Below are positions 55,901 to 64,000 of a stretch of DNA of 64,000 nucleotides, piece after piece. Both the position numbers and the translations under genes were made by a program. Under the pieces are notes generated by a model, which searched no databases, was not told the origin of the DNA, and worked only from the letters and a program-made list of their open reading frames with translations. Every line of letters starts with the position of its first letter. Position 1 is the first letter of the stretch. This stretch comes from Pomphorhynchus laevis (Eukaryota; Acanthocephala; Palaeacanthocephala; Echinorhynchida; Pomphorhynchidae), in NCBI GenBank assembly GCA_012934845.2, contig WNNJ02003268.1, positions 62,001-126,000 of the forward strand, read 5' to 3'.

Positions 55901-56556
55901 AAACGACAAGGTATCACTACAGACTGCTGTGGTAATAAGCAAAATTTAAATAAATGAAAATATTAAAGTCAAATACAATCAGGCAAGTTAATGACTGATT
56001 AATATTAATATTATTTGCCTAAGATCTTGAGATTATTAAGATCTTTGTAAAATTACAATTAATCAGATTGTATTAATGAATAATTATAATTAAATTGTAT
56101 ATTTTAATATAAATATTAAATATGTTTAATATATTACTTATATAATATATTGCATTTAAATTGTCTGTTCAATTTTATTTTTATAGTATTTTATTAAATT
56201 ATGTAAGTAAATTTTAAATCACAAATCTTTACATATTATGCAATACACTTTAACTTCGTTTTTAACGTATTATATTTTATACTATTTGGTATGCATCGAT
56301 GTTCATGCAAAAATATCCTTTAATCCACCTGTATTTACAGATGAAGTAATGGATGTTTAATTAAATGCTTAAAATTTTTTTTCATAAAAAAATGATTAAA
56401 GGATTAAAAATATACCTTCAATGCTTCTACGTATGGATCAGTTAAATGTTTTTGGAATTTTGCTTTCATTTCATTCCTTAGTTGAGCTCTTCTTCTAATA
56501 AGGTCTTTTTCAGCTTCGCTGAGGTCCCATTCGTGTGGAGGAGGATTAATTGACAT
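46884..56556 (-). CDS. NDUFB4: NDUFB4, complex I subunit B15 (gene-level entry, three coding exons)
   Basis: NADH dehydrogenase 1 beta subcomplex subunit 4, a small accessory protein of the membrane arm of mitochondrial complex I. Exons 56556-56416, 53415-53275 and 46961-46884 give 119 residues, close to the 129 of human. N-terminal WDLSEAEKDLIRRRAQLRNE (charged helix), then FDPALQRW, YRPTPRN and one hydrophobic segment (about residues 73-90), then the C-terminal SGQITYLDRENKEL resembling the G-V-Y-DR end of the family. All junctions are phase 0 and GT-AG. The introns of 3.0 and 6.3 kb carry LINE and PLE insertions. Recognition is from memory of the family. Confidence 0.85.
47516..47710 (-). 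mobile_element. RTE-like LINE endonuclease fragment
   Basis: NASGVELLHFCSRNNWCITN then TMFKHKEIHRYIWHQDSLSQ and RSIIDFVIVSSDLRR is the end of an APE endonuclease (final D-V--SDLR) typical of RTE-like LINEs. It is fused in frame behind the RT scrap at 47770-48019, so the two come from different insertions. Confidence 0.7.
47770..48570 (-). mobile_element. LINE RT fragments (CR1/jockey-like), decayed
   Basis: Minus sense: RKGSISSSLFSINHVS near 48560-48520, FFNYISKACDSVCHTKLLEK near 48465-48410 (D-SKA-DSV motif), LISPLLFPIFMDDFDV near 48290-48240 and IGASNTQLEMFYNATIRSFQ near 47910-47860. A perfect 11-bp foldback at 48467-48500 interrupts it. It lies inside NDUFB4 intron 2. Confidence 0.6.
48745..48975 (+). 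mobile_element. RLE LINE fragment (C-terminal knuckle and RLE start)
   Basis: Frame gives LLSCKRGDFQITRQNSIRD then LIARELTTVSQSVGIEPV, matching the MSCRNGGVTIIRHNIVRD and ILANELAKV..EPI part of the intact protein (26357-29401). It is 230 bp only, with a few breaks. It lies in NDUFB4 intron 2. Confidence 0.7.
49480..52520 (+). mobile_element. Head-to-tail array of PLE-1-derived units
   Basis: Structured-domain copies at about 49490-49560 (partial), 49862-49990, 50200-50355, 50920-50960 (partial), 51260-51425, 51885-52020 and 52260-52385, all in plus sense and separated by PLE-1 tails. 50020-50190 still encodes the last RT residues (FLQNHLNNLIDTYFKLGY). Units range from tails alone to about 480 bp. 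51088-52058 is the inverted twin of 19120-20102. 50650-50855 also contains two copies of an 80-bp AT-rich repeat. Array in NDUFB4 intron 2. Confidence 0.8.
52575..53050 (+). mobile_element. LINE RT C-terminal fragment
   Basis: EILGMHYSANMSWARHTRKC, SQLKLIYTSTIRSLITYEYP then, after one frame change, SERDVAKGVRKYAEKICGVK and a tail to YQGLKYI. The same family as the RT scrap at 47770-48019 (SNTQLEMFYNATIRSFQTYG). It is opposite in strand to NDUFB4, in intron 2. Confidence 0.65.
53275..53415 (-). CDS. NDUFB4: NDUFB4 exon 2
   Basis: 47 codons between TTGTTTTATAG and GAATTT|GTAAGT. FDPALQRWSSMKAFSVDHYR then PTPRNMLAPLTFFGIFGCLC holds the conserved F-P-PRN motif followed by the single transmembrane helix. 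Phase 0 on both sides. Confidence 0.88.
53416..54379. other. NDUFB4 intron 1, unassigned
   Basis: AT-rich, no element recognised before the LINE fragment. Confidence 0.4.
54380..55080 (-). mobile_element. CR1-like LINE RT fragment
   Basis: Open frame 54932-54480: MDVIFIDLSNAFDRLFPSLL, TGVPQGSVISPTLFNIYVNG, MYADDLKIWRGIRD, SINKWCASQKLL. Upstream (54950-55060) the frames give TITNLVKTQ-WVDS. The YADDLKIWR box matches the fragment at 29530-30440, and the 5' motif matches 20815-21420. 5'- and 3'-truncated. Located in NDUFB4 intron 1. Confidence 0.8.
55230..56000. repeat. Two diverged copies of an unknown interspersed repeat
   Basis: 55235-55420 and 55640-55790 share CTTCTTCTTCAGCRTTTGT, ATTGTAGTWSSCTTT and GCGAAA-T-AT. 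GC-richer than the background. Possibly a SINE or a LINE 3' part; no tRNA-like box was found. Confidence 0.45.
56416..56556 (-). CDS. NDUFB4: NDUFB4 exon 1 (coding)
   Basis: Starts at ATG 56556-56554 directly after an acceptor (TTTTTCAG), implying a 5' UTR exon further right. MSINPPPHEWDLSEAEKDLI then RRRAQLRNEMKAKFQKHLTD and PYVEALK; donor AAG|GTATAT. Charged N-terminal helix as in the family. An upstream in-frame stretch to 56673 is intron. Confidence 0.82.
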
Positions 56557-57179
56557 CTGAAAAATTTTTGTAATCACTTTAATACAACGAAAACTTTTAA
56601 ATACAAACATAATATCGAGACATTGATGATATCTACTGAAATATATCCGATCAAGCACGTTTCCATTTCGCAACAGTTAAAAACGGCAATTTAAGATTTA
56701 AAGCTTGACACATAAAACCTGTAAGGTTAAATAGTAATGAATGAAACATTCAACGATAAAAAATTGGAAACGTTGTAACTCGTTTTTAATGTCAAAATAT
56801 CTCAGATAATTTGAATTGTACAGTTTAATTTTAACCTATAAATAGTTAAGATTATTAATTCAAAAAGTGTCAATATTATAGGCTATCAACGGCATATAAA
56901 ATTTAATATAATTTCGTTCGATATCTCGACATTGCGTTGGTATCATTTTCAAGAATTGTATAGATTCTTACAAATAACTTTTATTCTTACAATAACAATT
57001 ATTGAAAATGATACAAACGTGGTATCGAAGTATCGAAAAAAAAATATTTCAAATTTTACATGAAGGAATAAATATATAATCCTAAATATTGACAATATTT
57101 ATAAGAGCCAGCTAGTCTCCATCCGTTACATAAATTTTGAACAAAATAACATGATAAAATTTTTTCTAGCATATGATAT

Positions 57180-58553
57180 TTGACCTCTCCTTCTGACCTG
57201 ATTCCCACCCATTTGCTTAACAATATCTGCTCCTCTATCTCACCCTTCCTAACCACATTGTTCAACTTGTTTATCAGCAATTGCATATTTTCTTCCAACT
57301 GGAAATGTGAAACTGTTCGCCCTCTCCTCAAAAAGCAATATCTCGACGCTTCACTACCATCTTTGTACCGTCCTATCTCACTTATCCCAACCCTCTGAAA
57401 ACTCCTTGAGAGTCTTGTTCTCGATTCTTCTCCATCGTCTTGATTATGGCTTCTCTTTACACAATGTGGCTTGGTTTTCTTCACATCTATCAAACCGTAC
57501 TTTTCGCGTTTGTTCTAATTCTTCTATCTCGCATCCTTATTCAATCCCGTCCGGTGTTCCACAAGGCTCCGTATTATGCCCTTTGCTTTTCTCTCTTCTT
57601 CTCGGTTATTTGTCTTCTATTTCTCATACATTTTACTATGCAATATGCTGATGACATTCTCATCTATACTCATGCACCTGTTTATCGTATTCACGATCTT
57701 AGTGTTTATGCTTCCGACTGTCTTGTCTCAATTTCCAATCATCTTTTCTTCCCTTCGCCTTTCTCTGAAACCTAATAAATCCAAAATTATGTGGATTCTA
57801 CCTCGACGCCTCGGTTTAGAACCTCCCTCCGTATCATTACATTCTACAATTCTCGCCATCATTGACAATCTCGTTTTCCTAGGTTTCCATTTCGACAACA
57901 GACTTAAACCTTTCGTTAGAGATAAAGTACGCCCATCTACCTTGATTCTCCGCAACCTCCGACAAATTCGTAGATTGATCGATTTCCCTTCATGTATGAT
58001 TCTCATATATTCTCTCATTTTCTCAAGACTTGATTAATGTCTGAGTCTATTTTTCAATTCACCTAAATCCAATCTTTTTCCTTTTCAACGCATCATCAAC
58101 GCAGCCGTCCGAGTTATCCTCCGTCTTCGTCGTTTTGATCATACACCTCACCATCATGCTTCTCTCGATTTGTCTACCATTTATATCCATGTTAAAATTC
58201 GTATTTTTATCATTGCTTTTCGCTTTCTACCAACCCCTTCATTTCCAAACCTTCCTGTTCTCGACAATTCTCATCCTGTTTACTGTTCCTTGCGTTCCTT
58301 TAATTCCCTTCTTTTACATGTCCCAAACTAATCTATCTTTTTGGCTTCCAATCCTTCACTGTAACTGCCCCTATCTCATGGAATCATCTGCCCATTCATA
58401 TCCACCAATCAACATCAATACCGTGCTTCAAACGCCAAATCCGATTCCATTTCAACAATTAACTAATTAATCTGTGATTTTTGCTGTGTTCTTTTTTGTT
58501 AGTGGTCTTGTAAGCGTGCAGTTGGCACGCGTTTGCCACGTTAAATAAATTAT
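57180..58553 (+). mobile_element. L2/CR1-like LINE, internally deleted copy
   Basis: Same family as 22250-26020. SDLIPTHLLNNICSSISPFL, WKCETVRPLLKKQ, then a jump to RLDYGFSLHNVAWFSSHLSN, GVPQGSVLCPLLFSLL, YADDILIYTHAP, and a degraded thumb. The 3' UTR ends with the hairpin 58514-58530 and GCCACGTTAAATAAAT. Broken by shifts and a deletion of part of the palm. Confidence 0.75.
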
Positions 58554-59145
58554 TATCGCATATACTTGATTCACAAAATCACTGCAACACAAGTGGGCTC
58601 ACATGCAACGAAAGTATCATTGCTCGTCAGATTGATTCATCCTCTTCTGAGTAAAATACACAATGCGTTCAACGATTTTCTTCGATTAGATGACTCTCGC
58701 AGATCGTTGCCGCCGACCACATTCGCATCAAACTCCGCCTTCTTCTCGTTACTTTTCGTCTCATCGCTGTCGGTGCCACCATCCACATCCGCATCAAACT
58801 CCGCCTTCTTCTCGTTACTTTTCGTCTCATCGCTGTCGGCTCCCCATCGTTCATCAACCTTCCTTTCTTAGACGATACTCGCCCCACCTCGCTATCGCTT
58901 CGTTCCTGTCATACCCTCTTACTCCACGTTCCTAATTACTCCAACAACTACGGTCTCCGATCCTTCCTCGTCGCCGCCTCACTCGCCTGGAATCAACTCC
59001 CTCTCGACGTCCGCCGCGCTCCCTCCTTTATCACATTCAAACACCTCCTCCGTTCACACCTTCTCGACACCTGATTCACAGTTTTGTTTTGTTGTGGTCA
59101 TGTAAGCGTGCGCTGGCACGCATTTGCCACGTTAAAATAAATCAT
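58554..59145 (+). mobile_element. L2/CR1-like LINE 3' end with a 66-bp internal duplication
   Basis: Covers the ORF2 C-terminus (AWNQLPLDVRRAPSFITF, RSHLLDT) and the 3' UTR with perfect hairpin 59106-59121, ending GCCACGTTAAAATAAATCAT. A 66-bp in-frame tandem duplication spans 58724-58855 (CGCATCAAACTCCGCCTTCT repeats at 58724 and 58790). It is nearly identical to 22250-22700 on the other strand, so younger than its left neighbour. Confidence 0.8.
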
Positions 59146-59154
59146 TTTTTTTAC

Positions 59155-60140
59155 CTCTGTATTGCGGCGGTCTCGGGATAGTGAATCCATGTCAGGTCGC
59201 TGAAGAAGAATACAAAAACTCGCTAATGTTGTGCGAGCCAAATTCGCAAAAGCTGCAAGTGGCCGAATTGAGAGGCTAACAATGCTTTACGCTCTACTGC
59301 ATTGCGCAAACAAAAATAGGCTAGGAACATCTCAATCATGGTATTACATGTCTCAACATACGACAACAATATGCATAAGACAATCGACTATTCAACTGTG
59401 AAGAAAGGATCATCGTGGCAATCTGCGTTCCCCACTAGAAATCGGCATGCTCGTACCGACAACGCAACGTTTGGCGATGCTATCGCCGAGCGCTAAAACA
59501 CGCTATGCAAAAACGCACATACTCGTTGCTCTTGCTGCTCGACAACTTCACTGGTACAATTCTTATCATGTCCCACTAGAGTCACCCTCGATCAAGACCG
59601 ACTCAATCCGAAACATAATCGCAAAGACACTCACCGTAGTTTGTGACAGTGTAACGGTCAAACTGATGTTAAATCCGGTCGACACCAACATATGCTTTGA
59701 ACATGCAGCCACGCCATCCAATCCAGACGTACGGTTGGCATAGCATGTTGTGGATTCTACGACGGGCGTTGGGAGTGATTTATTTTCGACAACTGCGTTT
59801 TCTATGCATTCACTACATTGAACCTCAGCAGATACACAACCTCATGCGTCGAATACAACGAGCAGCAGAAGTGCACAAAATACCAAGAGCGGGTCTCGTG
59901 GATCAATATAGCAAATTTTCCCCGATCGTACTCTGCTGCTTAGATGGGTAGGGAAAGTTTGCTTCGAGATTTTTGCAACGCCTCGCGGAAAAGCTCGCTG
60001 CAAAGAAGAGCACTACGCATGCTCACGAGATAACACGCATCCGATAGATTATCGGACTCAAGCTTGCGCGCTGCATAACGATGTGCACCCGTGGCCCGCG
60101 CTCAGCGAAGAACATGCCGGCGTTTGATAGACACAGATGA
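59155..60140 (+). mobile_element. RLE LINE fragment, second family
   Basis: GGLGIVNPCQVAEEEYKNSL at 59163 matches HGGIGISNPIEEAEMEYQHS of the intact protein. RLAEKLAAKK and IIGLKLARCITMCTRGPRSA near 59970-60120 match WMSTKVAERR and ISLTLAKCVSMCVRSTRMG. So it spans the C-terminal half including the RLE. It is GC-richer and more distant from 26357-29401 than a simple copy. Many breaks. Confidence 0.7.
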
Positions 60141-60648
60141 AAAATGTGGCAACAGATTACATATGGAATATTTTAAATTTAATATTTTAATTTTAGTTTA
60201 GCAAAATTAAAAAGATATTATTATATATAGAACATAAGTGTTGTTTGATCAGATAAAAAATCGAAATAAAATCAATATTTGAATCAATGCCAAAAGGTCG
60301 TTATATTAATAAAATATTTTGTTGTAATTCAGAGTCCATTACGTCAAATGGTCTCGCCGATTCCGATCCACTGTATGTTCAGTGCTCATTCAAAAGACGC
60401 GGTAAATTGGGGCCAGTCGATATATCAGATGTATTTCATTCTGGCATTATAGATGATTACTTTATTTACGGGTTCTAAGCTAATAATCTTCATTAGATCA
60501 TTTTGTGTCTGAATGCGCGTATAGTGGCAAATGAGCGCCTATGCGCTTTACAAGCTTACGTAAAAGTAAAAGAAAAAATATATAAACAAAATAAAATGTA
60601 AAATGAATTTGTTGATGAATTAACAAATTTGGTTTCTTATAAACATAC
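60141..60648 (+). other. Unassigned, with a 63-codon open frame
   Basis: 60287-60478 reads MPKGRYINKIFCCNSESITS and onward to FIYGF. No family recognised and no splice context that would make it an exon. The rest is AT-rich. Confidence 0.3.
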
Positions 60649-60839
60649 AATCTAAAGTAAATACAAACAAACATTTTAAGAGCTTAAACACACAAAGAAC
60701 GATTCCAGAAGAATTACTTATTATAAGTAATTATAAGTTACATTGAGATACAGACAAACGAGCCACCGCTCATCGGCTGTTGTATACTAATAATACAATC
60801 TAAAGTAAATACACGACCTGATATTAGCAGACCACAATT
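60649..60839 (+). promoter_or_regulatory. 5' leader of the CR1-like LINE
   Basis: Contains AATCTAAAGTAAATACA twice (60649 and 60797) and GCTTAAACACACAAAG (60683). The same words occur in the RLE LINE leader at 26068-26102. Internal-promoter role is inference. Confidence 0.4.
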
Positions 60840-61967
60840 ATGGGCAGACGTAAGGGAAACGATATTCCTGAATTCATATCAAGACAAGTAGGATGTGATG
60901 GTGATGGCTGCAATGTCTGGACTACAGTAACTGTACCACATAAAGATGCTGATACATTGAGTAGAAGAAAATTCATATGTGGTTTTTGTACTGCGTCAAT
61001 CGTATTTTGTAGTTCACCGACATCAGCAAAGGACAATGCTCATTTTAACTTAAAGACACCCAAGATTCAAGAACAAATAATTGACAAAGAATCTAGCATA
61101 TGCCAGAGCAAAATCACTACGCCGATGTCGTTACACGTCAATTCAAATAAGGAACCAGACGTAATAGATGCTTCAAGTTCGACTCGCATTTGGACACGAG
61201 GACATAAACATTCACGGACGGTATATAAACAAAGAAGAAATATCAATGACAGCACTGTGATGGCAAACGATAAGGATAAAGTTACACCTGAGAGTATTAC
61301 TAAATGGCTTTCACCTTTATCTGACATATTCGCGGAACACAGTCCTAAGAACCACAATATATTGATTTCTACTCGTGTTCGACCAAAGAATGTATTGAAG
61401 CAGCCTTTAAGTAGAATGCAGACAAGAGACGATGATAGAGTGTGCAATGATGTGGCAGTCGGAAATGAAAATGAACTGAAATCCAATGATTTGACAGATA
61501 AGACATTTGTTGAAATTATCAATATTAGGAATCGTGCTAGAAACAGAAATAATTGCGTAATTTTTGCTAACATCACTGAATCTTCTGCAGACAACGTTCA
61601 GACCCGTGTGGATGATGACGTAGTTTCTATTCGTAAGGTCTTTTCGGGTATATTCGTTCAGGGTGAAGAGAATATTGCGCGTAGTCTCAATGTCAAAAGC
61701 TTATTTCGTCTTGGTAAAAAAGCACAACACAAACCACGATTACTTAAAGTAGTATTTGATTCTGCAGATAATACAAGAGCAGTTTTAGCTAGAGGTTATC
61801 GCTTGAAAGGTAAGACGACAAAATTTTTTAAAGATCTCTCGGTTGAGGAAAGATTGTTGCTTAATAATGCTCGTGCTAATCTAGCATTTAGAAGATCGAA
61901 TGGAGAGACTAATCTAATGATAAGAAATTTTCGAGTAGTTCGTCGGCGACCATTCGTGCGTTGGTGA
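60840..61967 (+). CDS. CR1-like LINE ORF1 protein (375 aa)
   Basis: ATG at 60840. The N-terminal GCDGDGCNVWTTV..RRKFICGFC is a Cys-rich segment like the PHD-type fingers of CR1 ORF1 proteins (C-x4-C-x-W, then C-x2-C). The middle is Ser/Lys-rich. The C-terminal NCVIFANITESSADNVQTRV, VKSLFRLGKKAQHKPRLLKV, DNTRAVLARGY and NARANLAFRR match the RNA-binding half of CR1 ORF1. It overlaps the ORF2 frame by 55 nt, which holds a slippery heptamer A AAT TTT at 61925-61931. The reading frame is intact. Confidence 0.8.
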   Translation: MGRRKGNDIPEFISRQVGCDGDGCNVWTTVTVPHKDADTLSRRKFICGFCTASIVFCSSPTSAKDNAHFNLKTPKIQEQIIDKESSICQSKITTPMSLHVNSNKEPDVIDASSSTRIWTRGHKHSRTVYKQRRNINDSTVMANDKDKVTPESITKWLSPLSDIFAEHSPKNHNILISTRVRPKNVLKQPLSRMQTRDDDRVCNDVAVGNENELKSNDLTDKTFVEIINIRNRARNRNNCVIFANITESSADNVQTRVDDDVVSIRKVFSGIFVQGEENIARSLNVKSLFRLGKKAQHKPRLLKVVFDSADNTRAVLARGYRLKGKTTKFFKDLSVEERLLLNNARANLAFRRSNGETNLMIRNFRVVRRRPFVRW

Positions 61968-64000
61968 GTTTGGAGAGTTCTTCGAGGGATTCCATTTTAC
62001 AATTAGGAAATCTAGCGTGCATTGATATCACATCCAACATTACTACTCAATTACCCTCTGCTTCTGGTATTAGTGTCGCCTATACTAATTTAAGGAGTAT
62101 TTTACCAAAATTTGATGAACTTAAGGCATGGGTCATCTTAAATAAACCAGCGATCCTGGCTCTCACTGAAACATGGCTGCATCGTGATATCCCCGATGGT
62201 TTAATTGCTATTATGGGATATAATTTGGTGAGAGCTGATAGAGAGTCTCGGAAGGGTGGAGGTGTTGCGCTATATATATCGACACCCTTAAACATTACTT
62301 CCACTCGTAATTTTAAAAATGAACTGGGCACGTGTGAGTTTCTCTCAGTCATTGTTTCACACTTCGGAGGTCCCTTAGGTATTGCCGTGTGCTACAGGTC
62401 GCCGCAATCATCCGTATTGAGTCATGAATTCTCTACACTAATAAGTCAATGTTCTGAGCTTGAAGAATATCTACTAGTTGGCGATTTTAATATACCCTCA
62501 GCTGGTCACATCGGGAATTATGTTTTGGATAGTAGTTCTTCCAAGTCAGATGCAGATTTGTGGAATTTTCTTACAAATGATCTCATGTTAGAGCAACATG
62601 TGCAGTCGCCCACCAGATTCGCGCAAAACCAGGAATCTTGTCTAGATTTGGTATTTTCCAAATTAATTACAAGTGTGGGTAATATGAGCTATCAGAGTCC
62701 TATTGGATTGAGCGATCATTGCATGATCTTATTCAATTATTTTTCTAGGCGTATGATCCCAAAACTGGAAAATTTGATAGTGTCGAAAAGATCTTGGCAA
62801 CAAATTGATGAAGACTCATTACGAGAGGCGGCACTAAGAACATCATTCAACTGTGCTAGTGAAGACATTGAGGTAAGGTGGCATGTTATTGAATCAGGTT
62901 TAGTAGCTCTTGCAGATAAGTTTGCACCACTCCGTAGATTACCAAAAAGTAAAGCTAAATACCCTCCTTGGTTTGACACTGAATTGCGATATGCTCTCAA
63001 ACATAGGAATCGTCTATTTGAACTAAGCCGTCATCAGAATAATTTTAAAAAGCGGTATACAATGTTCCGAAATTTCGTCAATCGCCTTAAGATTACAAAA
63101 AGGCAAAGTTTTGAAGATCAATTAGCTTTACAAATTGATACAGAACCAAAAAAATTTTGGGCTTATGTGAAAGGATCCAGAGCTCTGCTACCAGCAATTT
63201 CATCTTTAAGAAACGGTAACACTCGAGTGACATTGCCAGACAGCATGGCAGAATTGTTTGCATCCGCTTTTGAGCTGACACCAGATGCTTTCTCTAGCAT
63301 ATGTGGAGATGCAGCATCACAACAGGTAGAAATTGGTTCTCCAGTTTTAACGATAACAGCACATGAGGTTTTTGTTGAATTGGCTAGGTTATCTAGATCA
63401 TCAGCGGCAGGCCCCGATGATATTCACCCCCAACTTCTTAAGTTACTTGCTCCTGTTCTGGCTGAGCCATTAGCCTCCATATTTGAGCTGAGCTTGCGCA
63501 TTTCGAAGTTACCTGCTGCCTGGAAAAAAACGATTGTAGTACCAATTTATAAAAATGGTGAAAAAGATGATCCGAATAACTATAGGGCAATAAGTCTAAC
63601 TAGTGTTGTATGCAAAGTGATTGAGCGCATACTAAACAGACGCATATATGATCATTTGAGTTCGCTAAGAATTCTCAATAATGCACAGCATGGATTTCGC
63701 CCTCGGCGTTCATGTCTTACAAACTTATTACATGCTCGTGAAGATTGGGTTGGACATGTTGCTAACGGGTACTGTATCGACGTAATATTTCTTGACTTTA
63801 GTCGGGCTTTTGATAGGGTGCCCCACAAAATGCTAATTTCCACCCTTGAGTCTTATAAAGTCAATCGCTCCATTATAAGCTAGATTCAAGATTTTCTTAA
63901 AGATAGATCCTTTGCTGTTCGTGTAGGTCAATGCCTATCGTCTTATCGTCCTATCACCTCAGGAGTACCACAGGGATCAGTCTTAGGATCCGTGTTGTTT
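61913..64000 (+). CDS. CR1-like LINE ORF2 (APE endonuclease + RT), runs off the window
   Basis: The frame opens after the TAA at 61910 and has no ATG until GYNL (about 62215), so entry by -1 shift or reinitiation is likely. APE motifs: TNLRSILPKFDEL, ALTETWL, GGGVALYIS, LLVGDFNIPS, SCLDLVFS, SDHCMI. RT: WKKTIVVPIYKNGEKDDPNN, YRAISLTSVVCKVIERIL, HGFRPRRSCLTNLL, VIFLDFSRAFDRVPHKML, then SGVPQGSVLGSVLF at the edge. A TAG at 63881-63883 replaces the usual Trp of S(W)I-DFL, so this copy is broken once; otherwise it looks young. Confidence 0.85.

Noticed and set aside
55211-55957. Host exons in the plus frames at 55211-55519 and 55754-55957
   Set aside because: The two stretches resemble each other as diverged repeats, and no splice context or family motif is present.
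1-64000. tRNA or rRNA genes, CRISPR arrays, bacterial operons
   Set aside because: No tRNA cloverleaf, rRNA core sequence or regular spacer array could be found; splice signals and elements are eukaryotic.
1-64000. LTR retrotransposon, endogenous retrovirus or Polinton
   Set aside because: No gag, protease, integrase, envelope, capsid or protein-primed polymerase motifs and no long terminal repeats. Direct repeats at 31504/31999 and 36513/36877 are tied to LINE or PLE sequence.

Overview
This window looks like AT-rich nuclear DNA from an invertebrate animal, most likely an arthropod. The evidence is spliced host genes with GT-AG introns, non-LTR retrotransposons of animal type, Penelope-like elements (PLEs), and no sign of operons or bacterial genes. 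No exact species can be named from the sequence. No LTR retrotransposon, endogenous retrovirus or Polinton was recognised.

Host genes, all on the minus strand. (1) An ANKLE2 orthologue (nuclear-envelope ankyrin/LEM-family protein) can be rebuilt as ten exons from 20486 down to 1013. Every splice phase agrees across the junctions. Its introns have swollen to about 19 kb with PLE and LINE debris. (2) NDUFB4 (complex I B15 subunit) lies at 56556-46884 in three exons giving 119 codons, with introns of 3.0 and 6.3 kb full of retroelements. (3) A possible tiny three-exon gene lies at 46490-44205. Its function is unknown.

Mobile DNA fills the rest. 1960-8000 has a PLE fragment beside a GIY-YIG nuclease ORF, an L2/CR1-like LINE tail and a 1.55-kb PLE. 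14470-16480 is a decayed LINE with a restriction-like endonuclease (RLE) inside ANKLE2. 19120-20102 is a dimer of short PLE derivatives. 20815-21420 is a CR1-like fragment. 22250-26020 is a near full-length L2/CR1-like LINE on the minus strand. 26357-29401 is an intact 1014-codon RLE-type LINE ORF. 29530-32110 holds CR1-like 3' ends. 33331-39570 has more PLE copies, one nested in an older PLE of another family. 39940-42260 holds short PLE-tail repeats and a candidate MITE. 49480-52520 is a head-to-tail array of PLE-derived units. 57180-60140 holds LINE fragments. 60650-64000 is a CR1-like LINE with ORF1 and ORF2 that runs off the window.

The most interesting signals are these: a compact 3' RNA domain repeated about 15 times in the PLE family that can form three interleaved helices (a pseudoknot) with compensatory changes between copies; many perfect short-spacer foldbacks, several exactly at retroelement ends; a 970-bp near-identical inverted duplication 31 kb apart; a GIY-YIG reading frame placed 5' of a PLE RT; a canonical -1 slippery heptamer in the ORF1/ORF2 overlap of the CR1-like element; and a leader motif shared by two unrelated LINEs.
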